The position numbers were made by a program, and so were the translations under genes. A DNA stretch of 64,000 bases from Variovorax ginsengisoli (GTDB lineage Bacteria; Pseudomonadota; Gammaproteobacteria; Burkholderiales; Burkholderiaceae_C), in the NCBI RefSeq assembly GCF_030486595.1, contig NZ_JAUJZH010000015.1, positions 119,116 to 183,115 on the forward strand. Direction: 5' to 3'. Positions 43,408 to 50,892 of this stretch are shown here, piece after piece; position 1 is the first letter of the stretch, and every line of letters begins with the position of its first letter. The notes beneath the pieces are model-generated. The model had not been told where the DNA came from, did not search any database, and was given only the letters and a program-made list of their open reading frames with translations.

Positions 43408-44088
43408 CTAGGGTTCGCGGGCCTCGATCCATCGCCGCCACTGCGCCGCGGCGGCGCTGCGCGCGGCGGCGTCGGGGTCGTCCGGGTCGAAGGCGCCGAG
43501 CGAGCGCCAGAGCGGGCCCCATTCATCGACGCCGGGCAGCATGGGGACCACCGCCTGCAGCACCGCGAAGGCGCGCTGGCGGGTCAGCGGCGCAGGCGCA
43601 TCCAGCAGCGGGGCGATCACCGGCAGCGCATCGGCGCCGCGCGCCATCAGCACGTAGGTGGCGAGCGTGTGCGGGGTCCGCAGTTCGTCGGGATGGTCGT
43701 CGAAGGTCCGGGCGAGCGCGTCGAGCGAATCGGGCGTGCCGATCGCGGCCAGCGCCTGGGCGGCGCGACCGCGCACCAGCGGATCGCTGTCGGCGAGCGC
43801 GGCGCGCAGGGCGTCGGCGGCCCGCGGGTCGGCGATCTCGGCGAGGCCCTGCGCCGCCTTCTCGCGGATCCGGGCATCGCCGTTTCGAAGCGCGTCGAGC
43901 AGCACCGCCGTCGACGCCCGGCCGGCGACCACCAGCGTGGCGAGCGCACGGGCGCGATCGGTCGGGTCGGGCGCATCGAGCCCCCCGAGATCGCCTGCCG
44001 CGGCGCTCATGGCCTGCTCGACGGCACGCGGGGCGCCGGACTGTCGTCCCATCCATGTCTCATCGCCTGGGCTCCTTTTGAACGGCAT
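43408..44088 (-). CDS. HEAT-repeat (PBS-lyase-like) domain protein
   Basis: A roughly 226-residue alpha-solenoid. At least four helical repeats are visible, such as DARIREKAAQGLAEIADPRA and SDPLVRGRAAQALAAIGTPD. It is a likely protein-protein interaction scaffold, without catalytic signature or signal peptide. The start is uncertain: methionines at 44091, 44088 and 44052 are all possible and none has a good ribosome site. It precedes the cis/trans isomerase gene by 66 bases on the same strand and may be co-transcribed with it. Confidence 0.75.
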   Translation of the reverse strand: MPFKRSPGDETWMGRQSGAPRAVEQAMSAAAGDLGGLDAPDPTDRARALATLVVAGRASTAVLLDALRNGDARIREKAAQGLAEIADPRAADALRAALADSDPLVRGRAAQALAAIGTPDSLDALARTFDDHPDELRTPHTLATYVLMARGADALPVIAPLLDAPAPLTRQRAFAVLQAVVPMLPGVDEWGPLWRSLGAFDPDDPDAAARSAAAAQWRRWIEAREP

Positions 44089-44219
44089 CATCCGCCTGCC
44101 GGCGCGCCGCAACAACGGCACGACTTCGAATTTTCCCGCGCATCGCCGGTGTCCGCGCTCGGGGTAAATTGCGCTGTTCGCGCAAAACCTTGCGCACGCA
44201 ACCTGAAAGGCAGATCCGG

Positions 44220-44588
44220 ATGACCCGACCCCACCCGATCGCGGCCTGGACCGCCGGCGCCCTCCTGTCGCTGGCGGCGGGCCTGCATGCCGAACCCGTC
44301 CACTGGCGCGGCGACCTGGTCTACTTCGCGGATGCCGCCTTGTTCACCGATTGCGCCAGCGGCCAGCGTTGGCCGCTGGCGATGACGGCGGACGCGGCCG
44401 CCCTGCAGCGCAGCTACCTCGCATGGCTCAAGGAGCCCGCGGCCCCGCTGCTGGTCAATTTCGACGGCCGGCTCGAAGTGCGCGAAGCCATGGAAGGACC
44501 GGCGCGCGAACAGATGGTGGTCGAGCGCTTCCGCTCGGTCGAGCCGGGCTACACCTGCGCCAAGCTGGCGGCGGCGACGGCCCAGTGA
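44220..44588 (+). CDS. Exported hypothetical protein with COG3650-like domain
   Basis: A 122-residue protein with a signal peptide (cleavage near AAGLHAEP). The mature part contains ADAALFTDCASGQRWPLA, AYLAWLKEP-like sequence, MEGPAREQMVVERF and PGYTC. This pattern resembles a periplasmic domain found with NlpE/MliC-type envelope proteins, from memory. Two cysteines (TDC and YTC) could form a disulfide. The ATG at 44220 is preferred over an upstream start because the signal peptide begins there. Function is unknown. Confidence 0.7.
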   Translation: MTRPHPIAAWTAGALLSLAAGLHAEPVHWRGDLVYFADAALFTDCASGQRWPLAMTADAAALQRSYLAWLKEPAAPLLVNFDGRLEVREAMEGPAREQMVVERFRSVEPGYTCAKLAAATAQ

Positions 44589-44696
44589 GGCACGGCGACA
44601 CCCTGTCATTGTTTCTATCGAGCGAACACTGCTGTTCTCTTTGTGCCGTTTCAGCGCCGCTTGCCAGTCGCACAATCGATGCCTACAGAGGCAGCA

Positions 44697-44879
44697 ATGA
44701 ACACGACATGGAACTTCATCTTGGCCGGGGCGGTGACCCTGGCATCGGCGGCAGGCATCGTCAGCGGTGAGGCCGCCAAAGGCGAGCTTCGCCTGGTCGA
44801 GGCCGTGACCGCCGTGGCGGACGCCACGGCGCCCACCACGCCGACCGGCGGGACGACCTCGGTCGCCTCCGCGCAATAA
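44697..44879 (+). CDS. Small exported hypothetical protein
   Basis: A 60-residue protein with a short N-terminal hydrophobic segment (TWNFILAGAVTLASAAGIV) and a Thr/Ala/Ser/Pro-rich tail ending in TTSVASAQ. The segment could be a signal peptide or a single membrane helix. No domain is recognised. It is placed between the exported COG3650-like gene and the convergent Bug receptor gene. Codon use looks authentic but evidence for expression is weak. Confidence 0.4.
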   Translation: MNTTWNFILAGAVTLASAAGIVSGEAAKGELRLVEAVTAVADATAPTTPTGGTTSVASAQ

Positions 44880-44908
44880 GCAGCGGCCGACGGGGCGCCG
44901 ATCGGCCC

Positions 44909-45892
44909 CTACTCGACCCTTCCGATCCGCTCGACGACCTTGGCCATCGACTGCGCGTCCCGGGTCACGAAGGGCTCGAATTCCGCCGCATCGAGGTACT
45001 GAAAGTAGGTCCCGGCGGCTTGCAGCGACTGCGCCGCACGCGCATCGCCGGCAGCGAACCTCGCCGCCTCCCGCAGCCTGGCCACCACGGCATCCGGCGT
45101 CGACGCGGGAACGAACACACCCGTCCACTGCGAGTAGCTCACCGGAACCCCCAGCTCCTTGAGGCTGGGCACGTCGGGCAGGGTCGGGATGCGCCCTTCG
45201 CCCCACTGCGCCAACGGACGGAGCTTGCCGGCCTGGATGTGGGCCGCCACCGTCGACGGCCCGGTCGCCACCGCATCCACCTGCCCGCCGAGCAGCGCCA
45301 CCACCGCGGGACCGGCGCCGGTGTAGGGGATGTGCAGCATGGAGGTCTGGGTCGCGGCCTTCATCTGCTCGACCGGCACATGCATGGTGCCGTAGTTCCC
45401 GGACGAACCGAAGGTGTAGCCGCCCGGTTTCTGCCGCAGTGCCGCCGTGAATTGCTTGAAGTCCTTCCAGGGGCTGTCGGCCTGGACCACCAGCACCACC
45501 GGGTCCGCGGTGAAGCGCGCCACCGGCCGCAACTGCGACAGCTCGAACATCGGCCGCCGCTGGAGGATGGCGTCGGCCTCGGGCAGCACCACGATCGAGG
45601 ACAGGGCCATCAGCACGGTGTAGCCGTCGGGCCTGGCCTTGGCGACCTGCGCCATGCCGATGCCGCCGCCCGCGCCGGCCTTGTTCTCGATCACGATCGG
45701 CTGCTTCAGGTAGCGCCCCATGGCTTCCGCCACCGGCCGCGCCGCGATGTCGGCGGCGCCACCAGGCGGAAAGGGCACGATCATCGTGATCGGTTTGGCG
45801 GGATAGGCGTCCTCGGCGCCGGCCGGCGCGGCCGCCAGCAGTGCTGCCGCCGCCAGGGCGAGCAGCCCCCAGGGCTTCTTGGAATCGGTCAT
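44909..45892 (-). CDS. Bug-family tripartite tricarboxylate transporter substrate-binding protein
   Basis: A 327-residue periplasmic receptor of the Bug type. A signal peptide ends near AAPAGAEDA. The mature start KPITMIVPFPPGGAADIAAR is the typical Bug opening, and SSGNYGTMHVPVEQMKAATQ and PTLPDVPSLKELGVP are further family motifs. It is downstream of an FAH-family hydrolase on the same strand (33-base gap), so it probably takes up the substrate (or precursor) of that enzyme. No membrane TctA/B genes occur here, as is usual for Bug receptors. Confidence 0.92.
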   Translation of the reverse strand: MTDSKKPWGLLALAAAALLAAAPAGAEDAYPAKPITMIVPFPPGGAADIAARPVAEAMGRYLKQPIVIENKAGAGGGIGMAQVAKARPDGYTVLMALSSIVVLPEADAILQRRPMFELSQLRPVARFTADPVVLVVQADSPWKDFKQFTAALRQKPGGYTFGSSGNYGTMHVPVEQMKAATQTSMLHIPYTGAGPAVVALLGGQVDAVATGPSTVAAHIQAGKLRPLAQWGEGRIPTLPDVPSLKELGVPVSYSQWTGVFVPASTPDAVVARLREAARFAAGDARAAQSLQAAGTYFQYLDAAEFEPFVTRDAQSMAKVVERIGRVE

Positions 45893-45924
45893 CGGTTGTC
45901 TCCGTTGTTCTTGGAATCCGCCAC

Positions 45925-46809
45925 TCAGAGGGTGCGCACGCGGTTGTTCAGCTCACCCAGTCCGCTGACCGCCACCCGCACCAGGTCGCCGTCCTGCAGG
46001 AACTTGGGCGGCGTCTGGCCGATGCCCACCCCGACCGGCGTGCCGGTGGCGATGATGTCGCCCGGCAGCAGCGTCATCGCCCTCGACAAGGTCGCGATCA
46101 AGGTCGGGACGTCGAAGATCAGGTCGGTCAGCACGCCGGTCTGGCGCAGTTCGCCGTTCACCCAGGTGCGGACTTCGAGCGATTCGACCGGCGATTCGTC
46201 CGCGGTCGAGATCCATGGCCCCAGGGGGCAGAAGGTGTCGAGCGACTTGCCCAGGAACCATTGCGCATGGTTCTTCTGCAGGTCGCGCGCCGTCACGTCG
46301 TTGAGGGCGATGAAGCCGAAGACCTTGCCGAGCGCATCGGCCGGGGCGACGTTGCGGCACTCGGCGCCGATCACGACACCGATCTCGCCCTCGTAGTCGA
46401 CCGACGCCGTGTGGGCCGGATCGAAGCGGATGTCGTCGGTCGGGCCGGCCAGCGAGGTGGTCGCCTTGGTGAAGATCTGCGGGAACGCCGGCACGGCGGC
46501 GGCGCCGCTGCTGGTGGCGTTGAAGCCGCTCTTGTCGAACTCCGCCGCATGCTCGGTGTAGTTCTTGCCGACCGCGAAGATGTTGCGCACCGGCACCGGG
46601 ATCGGCGCCAGAAAGCCGACTTCCGAGAACGAGGCTTCGCCCTCCTTGAGCGCGTCGAGTTCGCTCGCCGTGATGCGGCGCTCGATCACGGCCTGGACCG
46701 GATTCGGGTGGTTCGACAAGCTGCCGCCGATGAAGGCGACCTTGCTGCTGGCCTCGTCGACCACCACCATCCGCACCCGACCCTGATGGGAAACACGTCC
46801 GATTTTCAT
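45925..46809 (-). CDS. Fumarylacetoacetate hydrolase (FAH) family protein
   Basis: A 294-residue protein with the FAH fold. VGKNYTEHAAEF is the usual active-site entry, VDYEGEIGVVIG gives metal-binding acidic residues, and GDIIATGTPVGVGIG is the signature near the C-terminus. Relatives hydrolyse acylpyruvates or hydrate 2-oxo-acids in aromatic or sugar-acid breakdown. The substrate is unknown. It heads a two-gene unit with the Bug receptor and is divergent from the GntR regulator, whose operator-like repeats lie in between. Confidence 0.9.
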   Translation of the reverse strand: MKIGRVSHQGRVRMVVVDEASSKVAFIGGSLSNHPNPVQAVIERRITASELDALKEGEASFSEVGFLAPIPVPVRNIFAVGKNYTEHAAEFDKSGFNATSSGAAAVPAFPQIFTKATTSLAGPTDDIRFDPAHTASVDYEGEIGVVIGAECRNVAPADALGKVFGFIALNDVTARDLQKNHAQWFLGKSLDTFCPLGPWISTADESPVESLEVRTWVNGELRQTGVLTDLIFDVPTLIATLSRAMTLLPGDIIATGTPVGVGIGQTPPKFLQDGDLVRVAVSGLGELNNRVRTL

Positions 46810-46849
46810 GACACTCCAAATGGTTCATTGAGTCGACCCAATTCGACTC

Positions 46850-46873
46850 AATTGGTTAATTCTAGAACCAATT
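46850..46873. promoter_or_regulatory. Operator-like inverted repeat for the divergent GntR regulator
   Basis: A perfect inverted repeat AATTGGTT-N8-AACCAATT sits between the FAH and GntR genes. Related half-sites (CAATTGG) recur at about 46920-46936, and the whole intergenic stretch is unusually AT-rich. The layout suits control of both divergent promoters by the FadR-like protein. The role is inferred from symmetry and position. Confidence 0.75.
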
Positions 46874-46994
46874 TGGTCGCGCATTCCGATGGAATGCAAC
46901 GAAAATGTGCCCGGATAATTGGGTTCAATTGGTTTTTTCAAGGTCCCTGCTCATGCATGACTTGGTATGATTTCGCCGATTCAAGGGAACAACG

Positions 46995-47690
46995 ATGGAC
47001 CACGCGGCGGTATTGAGGGACGCAATCCTGGGCAAGCTCAAGTCCGGCGAATGGCGCCAGGGGCACCGGATCGACACCGAGCGCCAGCTCAGCGAATCAT
47101 TCGGGATCGGCCGTTCGACCGTGCGCCGCGTGCTGGCGCAGCTCAAGGCGGCGGGGCTCATCACCCAGACCGTCGGCAGCGGCACCTACGTCAGCGAAGA
47201 CTTCGCGCTGGACAGCCTGGGCCACGGTTCGCCCCTTGAAGCGGCCGCGGCGCTGGCGAACGGTTCGGGCTCGGTCAGCCCCGCCGAACTCATGGAGGCC
47301 CGGCTCGCCATCGAGCCGAGCATCGTCGAGATGATCATCCGCAACGCCTCCCAGAGCGACTTTGCGAAGATGGCGCATTGCTGCGACATGGCGGAAGCCG
47401 CGGACAGCATGGAAGCGTTCGAGCTCTGGGACGGCCGACTGCACGAAACCATCGCGCTGGCCGCCCACAACTCGCTCGTCACCCACATCTTCCAGCTGAT
47501 CAACCAGGCGCGCGCCCAGGACGACTGGGGTGCGCTCAAGCGCCACAGCCTGACGCCGGAGCGGCGCCACTCCTACCAGATCGAACACCGCCAGCTGGTC
47601 GGTGCGCTGACCGACCGCGACCTGGCGCGGGCCGTGGCCTGCACCCGGGACCATCTGCTGCACGTGCGCCGCAACCTGCTGGGTTCGTAG
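46995..47690 (+). CDS. GntR-family transcriptional regulator, FadR subfamily
   Basis: A 231-residue regulator. The winged helix-turn-helix has TERQLSESFGIGRSTVRRVL (residues about 30-49) and QTVGSGTYVSED. The FCD ligand domain has LEARLAIEPSIVEMI, then His-containing motifs (RLHETIALAAHN and YQIEHRQLVGAL) that bind metal and an organic-acid ligand in this subfamily. It most likely represses the divergent FAH-Bug genes and is released by a related organic acid. Confidence 0.9.
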   Translation: MDHAAVLRDAILGKLKSGEWRQGHRIDTERQLSESFGIGRSTVRRVLAQLKAAGLITQTVGSGTYVSEDFALDSLGHGSPLEAAAALANGSGSVSPAELMEARLAIEPSIVEMIIRNASQSDFAKMAHCCDMAEAADSMEAFELWDGRLHETIALAAHNSLVTHIFQLINQARAQDDWGALKRHSLTPERRHSYQIEHRQLVGALTDRDLARAVACTRDHLLHVRRNLLGS

Positions 47691-47713
47691 CGCTCGGGCG
47701 CTGCCGCCCGAAG

Positions 47714-49417
47714 CTAGTTGACCACCACCGACAGCGTGGTTCCGGCCGGCACGCGCACCGTCTCGGTGTAGGTGCCCTTGACGTTGGGGCGCGCCACCGG
47801 AAAGCTGCCCGTCTTGCGCAACCAGTCCGGCACCGCCTGCGGCAGGGCCCGCTTGTCGCGGCCGAGGCTCGACGGGTCGATCGCCGGCAGGCTGAAGCCG
47901 CCTTCGCTGCGGGCCGGCATGCTGTACTCGGCCAGACCCGCACCGAGCGGAATCACACCGGCCGCGGTGGCCGAGAACCGGCGCAGTTCCTGCCCCATGC
48001 CGGAGGCCGGGCGCTGCGACTTGATGGCCGCCTCGAGGATGGCGGTCGAGTCCTCGATGCCCGTGCTGTTGAGCAGCGACTTGTAGAAGTCGAGGCCCAG
48101 CTGGCGATTCAGGAAGCCGCCGAACGACCCGGTCAGCGCATAGCTCTCGCAGTTGGCGCCCATCGGCGTCCACTCGGACAGCATGCAGTTGTAGCTGCCG
48201 GCGCCGTTGTAGGCCAGGTAGGACGGGAAGCGCGAGTCGCGAATCGCGTTGTGGCTGGGGTCGATATTGAAGCTGGCCCAGTCCTCCATCATCAGTGCCG
48301 ACATTTCTTCCAGCCAGGTGGCGAAGGCGTATTTCGAACCCATCTTCACGCTGCGGCGATAGAAGTTCTGCATGTGCATGCCCTCGTGCGCCATGGTCGT
48401 CGCGATCTGCTTCACGCCGGCCTCGCCGTCGAGATAGAGCGACTCGGCATCGAGGTAGAGGCTCAGCGATTCATTGCTCCAGGTCCGGTCGACGGCGTCC
48501 TTCTTGAAGTTGTTCATGCCCCAGAAATAGCCGATGGTGCCGTACGGCTTGCCGTTGCCGTCGAAGTTGACCAGGAAGATGTCCACCGGCTGACCGCTGC
48601 CCGCGATCAGCTCGCCATAGGGATGCTCCCCCCACAGCGGACCACCGGTGCGCACCAGCAGGTCGTAGATGCCGCCCGGCGCGGCGAACTTGTCTTCCAT
48701 GCGCTGGGCCAGCTCGGGCGTGATGCGCGACGGGCTCAGTTCGCTGACCTCGACCCAGAGGTTGACCATGGTGCCGTCGCTCGCGCTGCGCTGGGTCACC
48801 ATCTGCACGGTTCGCTGCGAATGGTCGTACAGGTAGATCTGGCGCTGGTCGGCGACGGCATAGGGCGGGGAAGCCGCCACCGACTTCGACAGCGCCATCG
48901 GGTCCTTCGACGGCGCACCGAGCAGCTTGTCGAAGCCGGCCCGATTGAACTCGCCGATCGCCATGTTCTGCGCTTCGGCGCCATCGTCAACCTGCACGAC
49001 CGCCTTGCTCGCCACGATGCTGCGCTCGCTGTTCGATCGCACGACCAGGCCGCCCATCGACTGGTCGGCCGCACTCTCGTTGGTCAGCACCAGCGTCACG
49101 GTCTGGCCGTCGAGGCCCGAAATCGACACCGGGACGTCCGCCGAGACCTGCGACTTGTTGACGCCTTGCCAGATGCTGGTCCCCGAACCTGAAAAGGTGG
49201 CGACTTCCACTTGACTGCAGGAACTGCAGGAGGTCGAAACCGGTGCGCCATCCGCGGGTTTCACCGTCGCGGGCGGCGCGGCCGCGACCGGCACCGCGAT
49301 GCCGCCACCGCCCCCGCCACCGCCACCACCGCCACCGCCGCAGGCGGACAGGGACATGGCGACCGCCAGCATGGCGGCCGCACTCCACGGCGATTCCGCC
49401 CGTGATCTGCAGCGCAT
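47714..49417 (-). CDS. Secreted lipoprotein, predicted zinc metallopeptidase (M30/hyicolysin-like)
   Basis: A 567-residue protein with a lipobox (AMSLSACG) and then a run of thirteen glycines. The metal-binding motif TTMAHEGMHMQNFYRR gives HEGMH (HExxH), and ATWLEEMSALMMEDW supplies the downstream glutamates of a gluzincin. This most resembles the M30 (hyicolysin) group; the exact family is not certain. It may degrade protein at the cell surface. A GAGGAG ribosome site precedes the ATG at 49417. It is convergent with the GntR regulator. Confidence 0.7.
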   Translation of the reverse strand: MRCRSRAESPWSAAAMLAVAMSLSACGGGGGGGGGGGGGIAVPVAAAPPATVKPADGAPVSTSCSSCSQVEVATFSGSGTSIWQGVNKSQVSADVPVSISGLDGQTVTLVLTNESAADQSMGGLVVRSNSERSIVASKAVVQVDDGAEAQNMAIGEFNRAGFDKLLGAPSKDPMALSKSVAASPPYAVADQRQIYLYDHSQRTVQMVTQRSASDGTMVNLWVEVSELSPSRITPELAQRMEDKFAAPGGIYDLLVRTGGPLWGEHPYGELIAGSGQPVDIFLVNFDGNGKPYGTIGYFWGMNNFKKDAVDRTWSNESLSLYLDAESLYLDGEAGVKQIATTMAHEGMHMQNFYRRSVKMGSKYAFATWLEEMSALMMEDWASFNIDPSHNAIRDSRFPSYLAYNGAGSYNCMLSEWTPMGANCESYALTGSFGGFLNRQLGLDFYKSLLNSTGIEDSTAILEAAIKSQRPASGMGQELRRFSATAAGVIPLGAGLAEYSMPARSEGGFSLPAIDPSSLGRDKRALPQAVPDWLRKTGSFPVARPNVKGTYTETVRVPAGTTLSVVVN

Positions 49418-49637
49418 CTTCTTCTACTCCTCGTTGCACGGTTCTGCGAGGAGGAACGCTTCCACCCCGCACAGCCCGAGGACCGGACGCCACGTCGGCG
49501 CTCGATTTCCAGGTTGCAACTGGATATCGACCGCCGAACGGAAATCTGCAGTGAGGAGGACTTTTTATTTGCGCCGACGTTGCTTTATGCGGCGTGGCCA
49601 GGCAAGAAGGGCAAAGGAATGGGCTGACCCCTTCAGG

Positions 49638-49943
49638 TCAGATCTTCATGAACGCCGAGATCCGCTGGCCGACGATCTGGGCGCGGCTGCGCGTGGCGGC
49701 AACCCGCCGGTGGTGTGCCAACGATTCGAGCGCCTGGGCCACGGTGTCCGCCCGACCCTCGTCCTCGCCTGACCGGCTGCGCCAGTTCTTGGCGATCTCG
49801 CTCAGTTCCTCAGCGCTCAAGGGCTCCGGCGGGTCTTCTACCGTTCGCGCGGGACGCGCCGCGGGCGCCCCCCGGGTGGCCCGGAGAATGCCCAGCAGTC
49901 CCTTGTTGGACCATTGCAGTTGGGAGGAGCGGGTGGAGTGCAT
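49638..49943 (-). CDS. Small hypothetical protein
   Basis: A roughly 101-residue protein with an N-terminus STRSSQLQWSNKGLLGILRA, a Pro/Glu-rich middle and a basic helical C-terminus (AHHRRVAATRSRAQIVGQRI). Acidic and basic halves are distinct. Start candidates are at 49943, 49952 and 49967. No signal peptide and no known domain. The gene lies upstream of the metallopeptidase gene on the same strand with a 220-base gap. No function can be assigned. Confidence 0.5.
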   Translation of the reverse strand: MHSTRSSQLQWSNKGLLGILRATRGAPAARPARTVEDPPEPLSAEELSEIAKNWRSRSGEDEGRADTVAQALESLAHHRRVAATRSRAQIVGQRISAFMKI

Positions 49944-50045
49944 GTAAGGCATTATGACTAATAACACTTTTGGTTACAAGCCCCTCTGCATGGACTCCAT
50001 GCGCCTTCTCCTCATTCCCCCTGGAAACGCGCTTTCTTTCCGCTG

Positions 50046-50501
50046 TCAGGGGGGCTTTGCAGCGTCTGCGGGAGCGGTCGCGCCCTTGGTCGGCAGCCGC
50101 CAGAGCCAGGCTGCGACCGCTGCGCAGCACGCCGCCGGCACCCAGCACCAGGCCGGCGGCAACTGGAAACCGGCCACCACGGAGCCGACGGCCATCATCG
50201 CGGTGGCCAACTGCTTGGCACGCAGCGGCACCGCGCGGTGCGCGCGCCAGTCCTCGACCCACGGCCCGAAGCGCGGATGCCTGAGCAACCAGCGCTCGCA
50301 GCGGGCACTGCCGCGCGAAAAGCAGAAGGCCGCGAGCAGCACGAAGGGCACGGTCGGCAGCAGCGGCAGGAAGATGCCGACGAAACCGGCCGCCAGGCTC
50401 AGCCAGCCGGCGGCCAGCCACAAAGGTTTCAGCAGCCGTCCGGGCTCGCGCCGGGAGCCGCTCTGCGGCCTGTCCCCGCTGTCCCGCCTGCCCTCTTCCA
50501 T
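50046..50501 (-). CDS. YbaN-family (DUF454) inner-membrane protein
   Basis: A 151-residue membrane protein with three hydrophobic segments. It carries the DUF454 pattern: AAGFVGIFLPLLPTVPFVLL, then AFCFSRGSARCERWLLRHPR and FGPWVEDWRAHRAVP. Function of the family is unknown to me. The start at 50501 is favoured over 50519 because a GGAGG ribosome site is seven bases before it. The upstream 390-base region holds a divergent small-RNA candidate. Confidence 0.88.
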   Translation of the reverse strand: MEEGRRDSGDRPQSGSRREPGRLLKPLWLAAGWLSLAAGFVGIFLPLLPTVPFVLLAAFCFSRGSARCERWLLRHPRFGPWVEDWRAHRAVPLRAKQLATAMMAVGSVVAGFQLPPAWCWVPAACCAAVAAWLWRLPTKGATAPADAAKPP

Positions 50502-50553
50502 CGGATCGCCTCCGGCCATTGATCGAGGCCCGAGGTTAACCCGAAGCCGACTC

Positions 50554-50562
50554 TGCTATAAT
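50554..50562 (+). promoter_or_regulatory. Extended -10 promoter of the small-RNA candidate
   Basis: TGCTATAAT is a perfect extended -10 element (TGnTATAAT). A weak -35-like GGTTAA lies 17 bases upstream. The first gene downstream on this strand starts at 50893, well past a terminator at 50729-50754, which implies a short independent transcript. Confidence 0.75.
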
Positions 50563-50568
50563 CCGCCC

Positions 50569-50754
50569 TTCCCCGAAATGCCCTGGCCTCTTTCGGTTGC
50601 CTGCGCAGGCAAGCCGCATCTCACGCCGGCGCGTCGAAGCCACCACGACGAGAAAAACTACAGGTGACTTCCGCAAGTGAACATTTGCCGTAACGTGGGC
50701 CGCGTAAGTGCCCACGGCCACATTCCTGAAAGCCCGCCTCGAGCGGGCTTTTTT
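50569..50754 (+). ncRNA. Candidate small RNA of about 186 nt (promoter to terminator)
   Basis: The stretch runs from an extended -10 promoter to an intrinsic terminator. It contains a series of potential hairpins: CCGAAA/TTTCGG (50573-50596), TTGCCT-GCGC-AGGCAA (50597-50612), ACTT-CCGC-AAGT (50667-50678) and GTGGGC/GCCCAC (50695-50715). A 29-codon reading frame (50578-50667) lies within it but has no ribosome site. I could not match it to 6S, tmRNA, SRP or RNase P RNA, or to a riboswitch I know. It may instead be an attenuated leader of the hydroxylase operon. The transcript start is inferred. Confidence 0.55.
50729..50754 (+). terminator. Intrinsic terminator ending the small-RNA candidate
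   Basis: Stem AAAGCCCGC/GCGGGCTTT with a five-base loop, followed by further T (six in total). It is strong and well placed 174 bases after the promoter. No protein gene on the plus strand ends upstream of it within 700 bases. Confidence 0.9.
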
Positions 50755-50892
50755 CATGGCACGAGCGGCCCCCAAGATCAGCGCTTTGCGGTGAATAAGA
50801 CTTGCTGATGAATCAAAGGCGAAAGATTGATTTTCTTTCCGTCCTCGCTTTGACTTTAATCACGGAAATCCCACCCTATCGCAGAACAGAGC

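Noticed and set aside
49299..49340. Gly-codon run in the metallopeptidase gene considered as a slippage frameshift
   Set aside because: The frame is open on both sides and poly-Gly after the lipobox is common in lipoproteins of this group.
50569..50754. 6S RNA, tmRNA, SRP RNA or a known riboswitch
   Set aside because: The hallmark loops or conserved cores of these RNAs are not visible, so the region is left as an unassigned candidate.
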